Of a DNA stretch of 10,511 nucleotides, positions 1 through 6,122 are shown piece after piece. The notes beneath the pieces were generated by a model, which was given only the letters and a program-made list of their open reading frames with translations, had not been told where the DNA came from and did no database searches. Origin of the DNA: Bacillota bacterium (lineage in GTDB: Bacteria > Bacillota > Clostridia > Christensenellales > Aristaeellaceae); NCBI GenBank assembly GCA_023458835.1, contig JAEWWY010000077.1:1-10511 (forward strand), given 5' to 3'. Numbering within the stretch: the first letter of the stretch is position 1; each line of letters opens with the position of its first letter. A program made the translations under genes and the position numbers.

Positions 1-197
1 TCTTCTTTGGACATGGCATTGAAGCGCTGCATGGCCAAAGGGTCCTCCATCAGCAGCATGCTGAGCCCAACAGGCAAATCGCTGCCTTGCCCCATGTTGT
101 TGGGGCCAAAAACCGGCCCCCCGCCACCGGCGCCAAAGCCAGGGCCTGTACCGTACGGGCCGCTGCCGGCTTTCGGAGTGTTCGGCACATTTTTCAT
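1..197 (-). CDS. Small glycine-rich protein of unknown function (3' end outside window)
   Basis: The visible 65 residues begin MKNVPNTPKAGSGPYG. A Gly/Pro-rich, probably disordered stretch follows (to about residue 38), then a hydrophobic amphipathic segment (LSMLLMEDPLAMQRF) and the start of a charged tail (NAMSKE). I do not recognise a named family. The layout of a flexible Gly-rich head and a short helical tail starting near 'MSKE' recalls small uncharacterised Firmicute proteins. There is no signal peptide and no catalytic motif. The ATG at 197 was chosen because AAGGAG (minus strand, 214-209) lies 11 bases upstream. The frame stays open further upstream, back to the ribokinase stop codon, so a longer product starting at 332 is possible but has no ribosome binding site. 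It lies on the same strand as the kinase operon, 153 bases after it, and could be a separate unit. The stop codon is not in the window. Confidence 0.6.
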   Translation of the reverse strand, partial: MKNVPNTPKAGSGPYGTGPGFGAGGGGPVFGPNNMGQGSDLPVGLSMLLMEDPLAMQRFNAMSKE

Positions 198-350
198 ATG
201 ATTTGCATCTCCTTCCATGACAAAGTCAGTATTACCGCAGGAGAGCATTTGATTCGTTATCTGCCGTTTCATCATGCCGCACATATATTTTTCATGCAGG
301 GCTATACCGTTTTCCGGAACATTCCCGGCCATTTTTCCGAATTGATTTTT

Positions 351-1268
351 CTACCGCGCTCCGCCCATCAGCGCCAGGGCCTCTTCCATGGCGGGCATGC
401 CTGTTTGCGCGCCCAGCTTGGTGACGGACAGGGCCGCCGCGGCATTGGCCAGCACAACCGCCTTTTCAAGCTCCCAGCCCATGGCGAGGCCTGCCGCAAG
501 GCCGCCGTTAAAGGTATCCCCCGCCGCGGTGGAGTCCATCGCCTTCACCTTAAAGGAGGGAATATGCGTCCAGCTTTCTTTGGTGGCAATGTATGCCCCA
601 TAAGAACCGGACTTGTGCACTACGCAGGATACGCCGAGCGCAAGCAGGTAATTTGCCCGCTCCTGAACGCTTGCGCTTTCCGGCAAATCGCCGGTGATGG
701 CGGCAAGCTCCGTAGCATTGGGCGTCACAATGCTCACCTTGGATAATAACGCCCGGCTGAGCGGCCTGGCGGGAGCGGGGTCCAGAATGATCGTCTTATT
801 CAGGCCGTGCAGCTTGTCCACCGCAGCCTGCACGGTTTCCAAGGGAATTTCCAACTGCAGGAGAAAAATATCACAACCGGCGATCAGCGGAAAAATCTCA
901 TCCAGCCAGGCGGGAGTGCAGGTATCATTGGCCCCGGGCACAACGATGATATGGTTTTCGCCCGCATCATCCACTTCGATGGCGGCAATGCCTGAACCCG
1001 CGGCGGAGTCCGTGCCCAAGGCTTCCACGTTCGTGCCTGTCTTTTGAAAATGGTCCAGGTACATCCGTCCATACAGGTCATCTCCCACCCGCCCGGCCAT
1101 GTAGGTGGGTATGCCCAGGCGGGAGAGGGCTACAGCCTGGTTGGCCCCTTTGCCGCCGGGAATGGTTTGAAAGGAGATGCCTTTCCTTGTTTCCCCGGGC
1201 TTGGGGAACTTGTCCGTTCTGGTGACCATATCCATGTTGACAGAACCGATAACGCAGCACTTTTTCAT
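351..1268 (-). CDS. rbsK: Ribokinase-like PfkB-family sugar kinase
   Basis: A complete 305-residue cytoplasmic kinase, the usual length for ribokinase. It would transfer phosphate from ATP to the 5-hydroxyl of ribose or a related pentose/ketose. Visible PfkB landmarks, in order: the substrate-binding NMD (residues 11-13), the first signature GGKGAN (38-43), the NATE motif near the metal/ATP site (184-187), and the second signature DSTAAGDTFNGG (245-256) with catalytic base Asp251 in the anion-hole loop. The C-terminal GAQTGMP segment is the ribokinase version of the family tail. The start ATG has AAGGAG eight bases upstream, and that site overlaps the TAA stop of the preceding activase gene (gap 12 bases). 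Translation is therefore probably coupled in one mRNA with the glycyl radical enzyme genes. No ribose transporter or RbsD lies nearby, so the true substrate may be a sugar specific to this pathway (inference). Family assignment is firm; substrate is not. Confidence 0.88.
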   Translation of the reverse strand: MKKCCVIGSVNMDMVTRTDKFPKPGETRKGISFQTIPGGKGANQAVALSRLGIPTYMAGRVGDDLYGRMYLDHFQKTGTNVEALGTDSAAGSGIAAIEVDDAGENHIIVVPGANDTCTPAWLDEIFPLIAGCDIFLLQLEIPLETVQAAVDKLHGLNKTIILDPAPARPLSRALLSKVSIVTPNATELAAITGDLPESASVQERANYLLALGVSCVVHKSGSYGAYIATKESWTHIPSFKVKAMDSTAAGDTFNGGLAAGLAMGWELEKAVVLANAAAALSVTKLGAQTGMPAMEEALALMGGAR

Positions 1269-1280
1269 GTTTTCCGCTCC

Positions 1281-2060
1281 TTAGCCGAATAGTACGGGGC
1301 GCTTTGTATGGGCATGGAAATATTCCAGCGTCTCCGCCTTTTGTTCCGGGCTCATGTCCGGCAAATGGGACAGCGTATAGGGTTTTCCCAATTGCTTGTA
1401 CTTTGACGCCCCCATCTTGTGATAGGCCATCAACTCAGCCCTTGGGATGTTCGGATATTTTTCCAGCAGGGCAATGATGCCGTCAAAATGGGCGGCTTCC
1501 ATATTGCAGCCTGGAATGATGGGGCAGCGGAGGATGATGGACGCACCCAAATTGTAGAGCATATCCAGGTTTCGAAGGATTCTCCGGTTGGATACACCTG
1601 TCAGTTCTTGATGAATGGCTGGGTCCGTTGCCTTGTAATCATACAGAAAGATGTCTGTCCAGGCCGCAGCTTCACGCAGCGCTTTTTCTTCCACGTAACC
1701 GCATGTTTCCAGACAAGTATGCAAACCATCCGCTTTTGCCTGCGCCAGAAGGGCCAGCGTGAACTTGGCCTGCAAAAGAGGCTCTCCCCCGGAGATGGTG
1801 AGGCCTCCCCCGGAGGTATCATAATACCGCTTGTCCTTCATGACCTCCCCGACAACTTCCTCCACCGTGACGGTTTTGCCCCAGCTTTCACATTCGGAGC
1901 CCACGCAGCGAAGCTCGACCTCCGTGCTTTGGGTCTCCGGATTATGGCACCACAGGCACCTGAGCGGGCAGCCTTTCAAGAAGACCGTTGTGCGGATGCC
2001 CGGCCCGTCATCTACCGAGAAGCGCTGGATATCCGTAATCAATCCCGTTTGCATAGCCAT
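1281..2060 (-). CDS. Glycyl radical enzyme activating enzyme (radical SAM, PflA-like)
   Basis: A 259-residue radical-SAM protein. It would use a [4Fe-4S] cluster and S-adenosylmethionine to abstract hydrogen from the glycine of the enzyme encoded just upstream. The family opening is clear: GLITDIQRFSVDDGPGIRTT (residues 6-25), then cluster ligands in GCPLRCLWCHN (Cys31, Cys35, Cys38; CxxxCxxC) and the SAM-binding motif SGGEPLL about 50 residues later. Most activases of non-PFL glycyl radical enzymes carry an extra ferredoxin-like insert of about 60 residues with two more clusters. Here it is reduced to a short stretch with only Cys52 and Cys57, so the protein is close to E. coli PFL activase in length. 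The start at 2060 (or 2054) fits the family N-terminus. A longer frame from a TTG at 2117 would overlap the preceding gene and lacks support. The ATG follows the upstream TGA by one base with no good ribosome binding site, which implies translational coupling. Confidence 0.93.
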   Translation of the reverse strand: MAMQTGLITDIQRFSVDDGPGIRTTVFLKGCPLRCLWCHNPETQSTEVELRCVGSECESWGKTVTVEEVVGEVMKDKRYYDTSGGGLTISGGEPLLQAKFTLALLAQAKADGLHTCLETCGYVEEKALREAAAWTDIFLYDYKATDPAIHQELTGVSNRRILRNLDMLYNLGASIILRCPIIPGCNMEAAHFDGIIALLEKYPNIPRAELMAYHKMGASKYKQLGKPYTLSHLPDMSPEQKAETLEYFHAHTKRPVLFG

Positions 2061-2061
2061 A

Positions 2062-4299
2062 TCAGTGTACGGTACGGGACAGCACTTCCTGCTGCACGTC
2101 CTTTTCCAATTCAACAAACCGGGCGCTGAAACCTCCTACCCGAACCAGCAAAGAGCGATATTTTTCGGGATGCTGAAGCGCCTCCTCCAAATCCTTGCGG
2201 CCCACTACGGTGATCATGGCCTGTGTGCCGCCGTTATCAAAGTAGGCATCCAGAAGGGCGCGGATCTTCTTAGGAGCCCGCGCAAATATATCCCGGTCAA
2301 ACTTGATGTTCTGCACGGAGCCGGCGTGGTTTTCCGGCGGGAAGGTGGCCAGGGAATTGAGCATGGCGGTGATGCCGTTTGTATCCATGCCGCCTGCGGG
2401 ATTGTTGGCGTTGGCCATGAAGGTTTTTGCCTTCCGCCCGTCGGCGGAGGCCCCTGTCCAGCGGCCCAGATACGTGTTGGCGGAGTTGTTGATGACCACC
2501 ATCAGGAAGGAATGCAGGCCTACCCTGGCGGCCTGGTCACGGATCGTGCGGGCCTCAAAATCATGCAGATCACGGGCCAGGTCGTCCACCGCCTTGATAT
2601 CGTTGCCATACTTGGGGGCTTTGAGCAAAAGCTTCCATTCTGGCTCATAGCCTTCAAAGTTGGCTTTCAGCGCCTCAAGCAGGCGGGCGGGCGGGATGGT
2701 TTTCTTTTCAAACACCGTCTCCCGGATGGCGGCCAGGCTGTCCACCGTATTGATGTTGCCGTAGGATTCCAGCGTCGCGCCAAGATACGCGATGCCGCCC
2801 GACAGCATGGACTTTCCGGTTTCGATGCAGCCATCATACAGCAGGCTCATCATCAGGAAGGGCGCCTGTTTTGCGGTTTGCTCCAGGATGATGGCCTCCG
2901 CCTCCGCCAGCACCTGGATATAATGGGTAATTTGCTTTTTATAGGCCGCATAGAAATCTTCGAAGGTTTCAATATCCTCAAACCTGCCAAGGGCCAGGCC
3001 CATGGGCCGGTTCAGCACGATCTCGCGGCCGTTGAACAGCGTCACCTCCAGCGCCTTGAGCATATTGATGACGCCGTTGGGCGAGCCGAAGCTTTCATGA
3101 TCGATGATATACTCACCGCAGCCAAAGGGGACGTACTGCTCAGCCTTTTCCCAGGGCAGGCGGAAAGCGTTGGCGACGGCCGGCACATTCACATCATCGC
3201 TGTAGAGCATGGGATAGGTGGCCCCTTCCCCCAACACCTCCAGCGCCTTTTGATACAGCCTGTCATCCATGCCCTTGTACAATCGCAGCGTCAATTGCGG
3301 CTCAATGTCATGGACAATGCGTGAGGCCTCCATGGCCAGCATGGCAAAGTCATCTGCGTTTTTCTCGTTCCTGCGGCCCGTGCCGCCGATGACCACCCGG
3401 CCGTGGTAGACCGTCTTCCTGGCCACCATCAGCTTCCAGAGATTCACAACGCAATGAAGCGCCTCCGCTTCCGTAAGAATGCCCTGCTTACGATCATGGG
3501 CCAGGAAATCCCCCAAGTACACGTCCATGCGGCCGTAGTCCATCACGCCGGCCAGGCAGGAATACAGCCAGCTTAATTGGATGGCCTGCCGAAAGGTTTT
3601 GGGGGCATGGGAAGCCACATGCGTAAGGTCGTCAGCCATCTGCCTGAGCTCTTCCGCCCGCTGGGGGGAGGAATCCTTCATGCCTTCATGGGCCTGCCGC
3701 GCGTAATGCAGACAGCATTCCGTGACTAGATTTACCGTCAGGGACAAGGCTTCATAAAAGCCCTCCGGATCACCCTGCGCCTGTTTTTCCGCAATCTGCT
3801 TTTTAAGCCCCGGCAGGCCCAGGGCAAGCAGCATTTCATAGTTTTCATAGGCGCCGGTCATGCGGTACAGGGGAAAGCCCACGCCCACATCCCCCGCAAA
3901 GGAATCGCTGGGAAGATAGGTACGGATACGGTCGGTGAAATGCTCCTTCACATGGGCCGTGGTGTTTTCTTTTTCCCAGAAGGCCATCATCCCCCGGATT
4001 TCCGCGGCTTCCCCGCTATCCTCCGGAACCTCCGCAAGCGCTTTTTGAAATACGTCTGGGCGGTAAAAATACCCCATGCCGTGGGGAAGGCGGTACAGGG
4101 TCACGTCCGGGGAAAAGCCCACGCCCTTATACTCCATGACCAACGCCCTTCCCGCGAACAGGTCCCCGTTTTCGATAGGCGGCAAAAGCGCAGGAAAAAG
4201 TACCTGCAGGCATTTGGCTTCCCGGATGGCTATCGGGGCATCCTTATATTCCTTGAAAATTTTTGTAAACTGTTTCTCGATGGTCAAATCCATAGACAT
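2062..4299 (-). CDS. Glycyl radical enzyme of the PFL-like superfamily, substrate unknown
   Basis: A complete 745-residue cytoplasmic glycyl radical enzyme, somewhat shorter than the roughly 760-850 residues usual for the family. The C-terminal radical loop is RVGGFSARF, with the radical expected on Gly723, 22 residues from the end. The active-site loop reads PFGCGEYIID, giving catalytic Cys394 and Glu396. The single Cys and the Cys-x-Glu spacing match diol, glycerol and hydroxyproline dehydratases and C-N/C-S lyases (usually GCVE), and differ from the double Cys of pyruvate formate-lyase. Other family blocks are present: EPQLTLRLY (333-341), the SDDV stretch (367-370, where relatives often have NDEV), and GASADGRKA (616-624). 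The ATG at 4299 has AAGGAGG seven bases upstream. It is first in an operon with its own activase and a ribokinase-like kinase, and diverges from an AraC-type regulator. Radical elimination on a sugar-derived polyol is my inference. Oxygen sensitivity is expected. Confidence 0.95.
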   Translation of the reverse strand: MSMDLTIEKQFTKIFKEYKDAPIAIREAKCLQVLFPALLPPIENGDLFAGRALVMEYKGVGFSPDVTLYRLPHGMGYFYRPDVFQKALAEVPEDSGEAAEIRGMMAFWEKENTTAHVKEHFTDRIRTYLPSDSFAGDVGVGFPLYRMTGAYENYEMLLALGLPGLKKQIAEKQAQGDPEGFYEALSLTVNLVTECCLHYARQAHEGMKDSSPQRAEELRQMADDLTHVASHAPKTFRQAIQLSWLYSCLAGVMDYGRMDVYLGDFLAHDRKQGILTEAEALHCVVNLWKLMVARKTVYHGRVVIGGTGRRNEKNADDFAMLAMEASRIVHDIEPQLTLRLYKGMDDRLYQKALEVLGEGATYPMLYSDDVNVPAVANAFRLPWEKAEQYVPFGCGEYIIDHESFGSPNGVINMLKALEVTLFNGREIVLNRPMGLALGRFEDIETFEDFYAAYKKQITHYIQVLAEAEAIILEQTAKQAPFLMMSLLYDGCIETGKSMLSGGIAYLGATLESYGNINTVDSLAAIRETVFEKKTIPPARLLEALKANFEGYEPEWKLLLKAPKYGNDIKAVDDLARDLHDFEARTIRDQAARVGLHSFLMVVINNSANTYLGRWTGASADGRKAKTFMANANNPAGGMDTNGITAMLNSLATFPPENHAGSVQNIKFDRDIFARAPKKIRALLDAYFDNGGTQAMITVVGRKDLEEALQHPEKYRSLLVRVGGFSARFVELEKDVQQEVLSRTVH

Positions 4300-4378
4300 G
4301 AATGTGCCTCCTTACTCCCGCAGGCAGTATGCCCCGCAAAGAAACGATACTTTTGCGTTCGCCCCGCCCTTTGGCATT

Positions 4379-4384
4379 ATTGTA
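4379..4384 (-). promoter_or_regulatory. Candidate -10 of the glycyl radical enzyme operon promoter
   Basis: On the minus strand these bases read TACAAT, five of six matches to the -10 consensus. They lie about 80 bases before the GRE start codon, which puts transcription start near 4372. The slot 17 bases upstream (4402-4407) reads AAGCAG and is not a usable -35. A good -10 with no -35 is typical of promoters that need an activator, here plausibly the divergent AraC-type protein. Confidence 0.45.
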
Positions 4385-4405
4385 GCATGGTGCCCGCCAA
4401 CCTGC

Positions 4406-4428
4406 TTGCGCTATGGTTGCAAGTTATG
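4406..4428. promoter_or_regulatory. Imperfect direct repeats, candidate AraC-type regulator site
   Basis: Two TTGC...TATG units follow each other: TTGC-2 bases-TATG (4406-4415) and TTGC-4 bases-TATG (4417-4428). Their starts are 11 bases apart, one helical turn, as is common for AraC-family half-sites. The block abuts and slightly overlaps the -35 slot of the minus-strand promoter and covers the likely -35 region of the araC-type gene on the plus strand, so one bound protein could activate the operon and regulate its own gene. This rests on pattern and position only. Confidence 0.35.
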
Positions 4429-4435
4429 CTATATT
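4406..4435 (+). promoter_or_regulatory. Weak candidate promoter of the AraC-family gene
   Basis: TTGCGC (4406-4411) and TATATT (4430-4435) are separated by 18 bases. The -10 is reasonable and the -35 matches only in its first three bases. A start near 4442 would leave a leader of about 22 bases before the ATG at 4464. A perfect 10-bp palindrome TTGATATCAA (4434-4443) overlaps the -10 and the start region and could be a control site. Confidence 0.35.
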
Positions 4436-4463
4436 GATATCAAACTTATAAGGAGAAGTTTGG

Positions 4464-5345
4464 ATGGACGTTTTCCATTTTGCCCAGGATGCGGTTCTGG
4501 ACCCTGTTTCCCAGGCCCACTACAACTATATCACGCAGGTAAAAACCGTGACGCGCCTGCATGATCACGATTTTTGCGAGGTATTCCTGATCGCCTATGG
4601 GCATGTGAGGCATGTGGTGAACGGCCAGGTCCAGGAGCTCCATGAGGGTTCCATGATGTTGATGCGCCCTGCGGATATCCATTGCTATCAGCCCATGGGT
4701 GAAACCGGCTGCGGCATCATGAACCTGGCCTTTCCCGCAGACATTTTGCAAAAGATGCTAAATCTGCTCTTTGATGATTACCGCACCTGTTCCCTATGGA
4801 CAAGCCCGCTGCCCGCCCATACAGTGCTGCCCTCCGGCAAGGTAAAGGAATGGATCGGCGCCTTTTCGGAAATAAATCTCCTGCCGGTGGAGGATAAGGA
4901 GACCGTCCGACATCATGTCAGAAGGCTGCTGATGCTGCTGATTACCACCTGTTTTTACCCTTTGCGGCCCACCCCAAAAACGAAAGTGCCGGAGTGGCTG
5001 TATAAGCTTCACGCCGCCATGCAGGAGCCTGTCCAATTCCAGGCCGGGCTTCCCGCCATGATGGCGCTGTGCCCGAAGACACCGGAGCACATGTACCGCC
5101 AATTTCGGCATTACTACCATAAAACGCCTTCGGAGTTCATCAGCGACCTGCGCATCAATTATGCAGCCAACCTCCTTCGCAATACCGACCAACCCATCAC
5201 CCAGGTTGCCCTTTCCTCGGGTTTTGAAAACCTGAGCTATTTCTATGAGCAGTTCAAACGCCGTTTCGGCCTCACGCCGGCCCGTTTCAGGCGGGAAAAC
5301 CAAACCTCCGCCATCAGCCCGGAAGATATCAGGGCTAACGTATGA
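4464..5345 (+). CDS. AraC-family transcriptional regulator with cupin sensor domain
   Basis: A complete 293-residue regulator of usual AraC length. Residues 1-90 form the N-terminal cupin-like sensor, with the typical HDHDFCEV (33-40), VNG turn (52-54) and a MMLMRPADIHCY strand (64-75) where sugars usually bind. Residues 194-280 are the double helix-turn-helix DNA-binding domain. Its second helix-turn-helix contains ITQVALSSGFENLSYFYEQF and ends in the family hallmark FGLTPARFRR. AAGGAG sits eight bases before the ATG. The gene diverges from the glycyl radical enzyme operon across 164 bases, the classic arrangement for an activator and its target, so control of that operon is the most economical role. 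The isomerase and hydrolase genes follow on the same strand but have their own promoter. Effector unknown. Confidence 0.93.
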   Translation: MDVFHFAQDAVLDPVSQAHYNYITQVKTVTRLHDHDFCEVFLIAYGHVRHVVNGQVQELHEGSMMLMRPADIHCYQPMGETGCGIMNLAFPADILQKMLNLLFDDYRTCSLWTSPLPAHTVLPSGKVKEWIGAFSEINLLPVEDKETVRHHVRRLLMLLITTCFYPLRPTPKTKVPEWLYKLHAAMQEPVQFQAGLPAMMALCPKTPEHMYRQFRHYYHKTPSEFISDLRINYAANLLRNTDQPITQVALSSGFENLSYFYEQFKRRFGLTPARFRRENQTSAISPEDIRANV

Positions 5346-5380
5346 ATTGCGAATATTGAGGAATCCGGTCTCGTTTCCTC

Positions 5381-5414
5381 GGCTTGGGCATGAACTTTTG
5401 TTCATGCGCAAGCC
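5381..5414. repeat. Near-perfect 15-bp inverted repeat with TTTT loop after the araC-type gene
   Basis: The arms (5381-5395 and 5400-5414) pair at 14 of 15 positions around a four-base loop, starting 35 bases after the AraC-family stop codon. Position suggests a transcription terminator, but there is no T-run after the stem, so it is not a canonical intrinsic terminator. A second small hairpin, GGGAA-GATA-TTCCC (5418-5431), follows directly. It could equally be a regulatory site about 75 bases upstream of the predicted isomerase transcription start. Confidence 0.6.
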
Positions 5415-5436
5415 ACAGGGAAGATATTCCCCCACA

Positions 5437-5466
5437 TTGACAGCCTCCCTTGTGCCATGTTACAAT
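5437..5466 (+). promoter_or_regulatory. Consensus-like promoter of the isomerase-hydrolase unit
   Basis: A perfect -35 TTGACA (5437-5442) is followed after 18 bases by TACAAT (5461-5466), five of six matches to the -10 consensus. This is the best vegetative-type promoter in the window. Start of transcription is expected near 5473, leaving a leader of about 55 bases. The palindrome at 5483-5494 lies just downstream of the start, where a repressor would block it. Confidence 0.75.
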
Positions 5467-5482
5467 GGCCTTAAAACACAGG

Positions 5483-5494
5483 ATAAACGTTTAT
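5483..5494. promoter_or_regulatory. Palindromic operator 1, likely for the LacI-family repressor
   Basis: ATAAACGTTTAT is a perfect 12-bp palindrome with the central CG and flanking A/T arms characteristic of LacI-family operators. It is centred about 15 bases after the predicted transcription start of the isomerase promoter, a classic repressor position. The 13 bases TAAACGTTTATTC recur at 6073-6085. Assignment to the LacI-type protein at 8491-9501 is inferred from operator shape and proximity. Confidence 0.65.
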
Positions 5495-5528
5495 TCTCTA
5501 AAAATGACACCGAAAGGAAGTATCAGGC

Positions 5529-6071
5529 ATGGACCGCAAAACCTATGAAGCCGCCCGGGAAAAAGCCCTGCAATACTTTGAAAAAGCCCATATCGCCTTG
5601 ACGGATACGGAAAAGGAAAACGTGGAAGTGGCTGATTTTGGCCTGGATGACCTTGAGCGCACCGGCCTGGAGCTGGTAACCTACATCAACACCAGCCGCT
5701 GCTGTGCCAAGGAATTGGTGCTGTTTCCCGGGCAAACCTGCCCGGAGCACCGGCATCCTACCATCGAGGGCACACCCGGCAAGGAGGAAACCTTCCGCTG
5801 CCGCATGGGCAAGGTATACCTGTATGTATCCGGTACGCCTTCTCCTTCCCCCGCCGCTCAGCCCCCCAAGGGAGACGAAGCCTATTATGCCGCCTTCCAT
5901 GAGGTGGTTCTGCTTCCCGGCCAGCAGTATACCCTTGCCCCGGATACGCTCCACTGGTTCCAGGGCGGCCCGGAAGGTGCCGTCGTGTCCGAATTCAGCA
6001 CCTCCAGCAATGATGATACGGACATTTTCACCGATCCCAGGATCAAGCGGGCACCGGTGGTAGAAGGCTGA
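5529..6071 (+). CDS. D-lyxose ketol-isomerase family cupin enzyme
   Basis: A complete 180-residue single-domain cupin that would interconvert an aldose and its ketose (D-lyxose to D-xylulose; the family may also act on D-mannose or L-ribose). Metal ligands are visible in family order: His74 and His76 in CPEHRHP, Glu87 in GKEETFRC, and His142 in DTLHWFQGGPEG. The tail SEFSTSSNDDTDIFTDP is a strong family signature. An AAGGAAG ribosome binding site lies eight bases before the ATG. It is the first gene after the strong promoter and operator 1, and 51 bases before the glycoside hydrolase-like gene, with operator 2 in the gap, so the two probably form one transcript. The ketose product could feed the ribokinase-like kinase encoded across the window (inference). 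Family assignment is confident; the natural sugar is not certain. Confidence 0.9.
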   Translation: MDRKTYEAAREKALQYFEKAHIALTDTEKENVEVADFGLDDLERTGLELVTYINTSRCCAKELVLFPGQTCPEHRHPTIEGTPGKEETFRCRMGKVYLYVSGTPSPSPAAQPPKGDEAYYAAFHEVVLLPGQQYTLAPDTLHWFQGGPEGAVVSEFSTSSNDDTDIFTDPRIKRAPVVEG

Positions 6072-6072
6072 T

Positions 6073-6085
6073 TAAACGTTTATTC
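6073..6085. promoter_or_regulatory. Palindromic operator 2, second copy of the repressor site
   Basis: TAAACGTTTATTC is identical over 13 bases to the site at 5484-5496. Its 10-bp core TAAACGTTTA is a perfect palindrome. It starts two bases after the isomerase stop codon, in the 51-base gap before the hydrolase gene. No convincing promoter precedes it, so it may be an auxiliary operator (about 590 bases from operator 1, suited to DNA looping) or a roadblock that tunes hydrolase expression. Confidence 0.6.
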
Positions 6086-6122
6086 ACCAAGCATTTCCAT
6101 TGATGAAGGGAGCTATGCGACT

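Noticed and set aside
318..332. Possible terminator hairpin (CCGG arms) after the kinase gene
   Set aside because: The stem is short with a bulge and lacks a T-run on the minus strand.
87..746. Plus-strand open frame of 219 codons spanning the left gap and the kinase 3' end
   Set aside because: It overlaps the ribokinase-like gene antisense, and no domain is recognisable in it.
2061..2117. Upstream TTG start for the activase
   Set aside because: It would add 19 residues that match nothing in the activase family and overlap the GRE gene. The ATG at 2060 gives the normal N-terminus.
1831..3324. Long plus-strand open frame of 497 codons opposite the GRE gene
   Set aside because: It is antisense to the activase and the GRE, which carry all family motifs. 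Its translation is rich in His, Arg and Gln with no recognisable domain, as expected for a shadow frame in GC-rich DNA.
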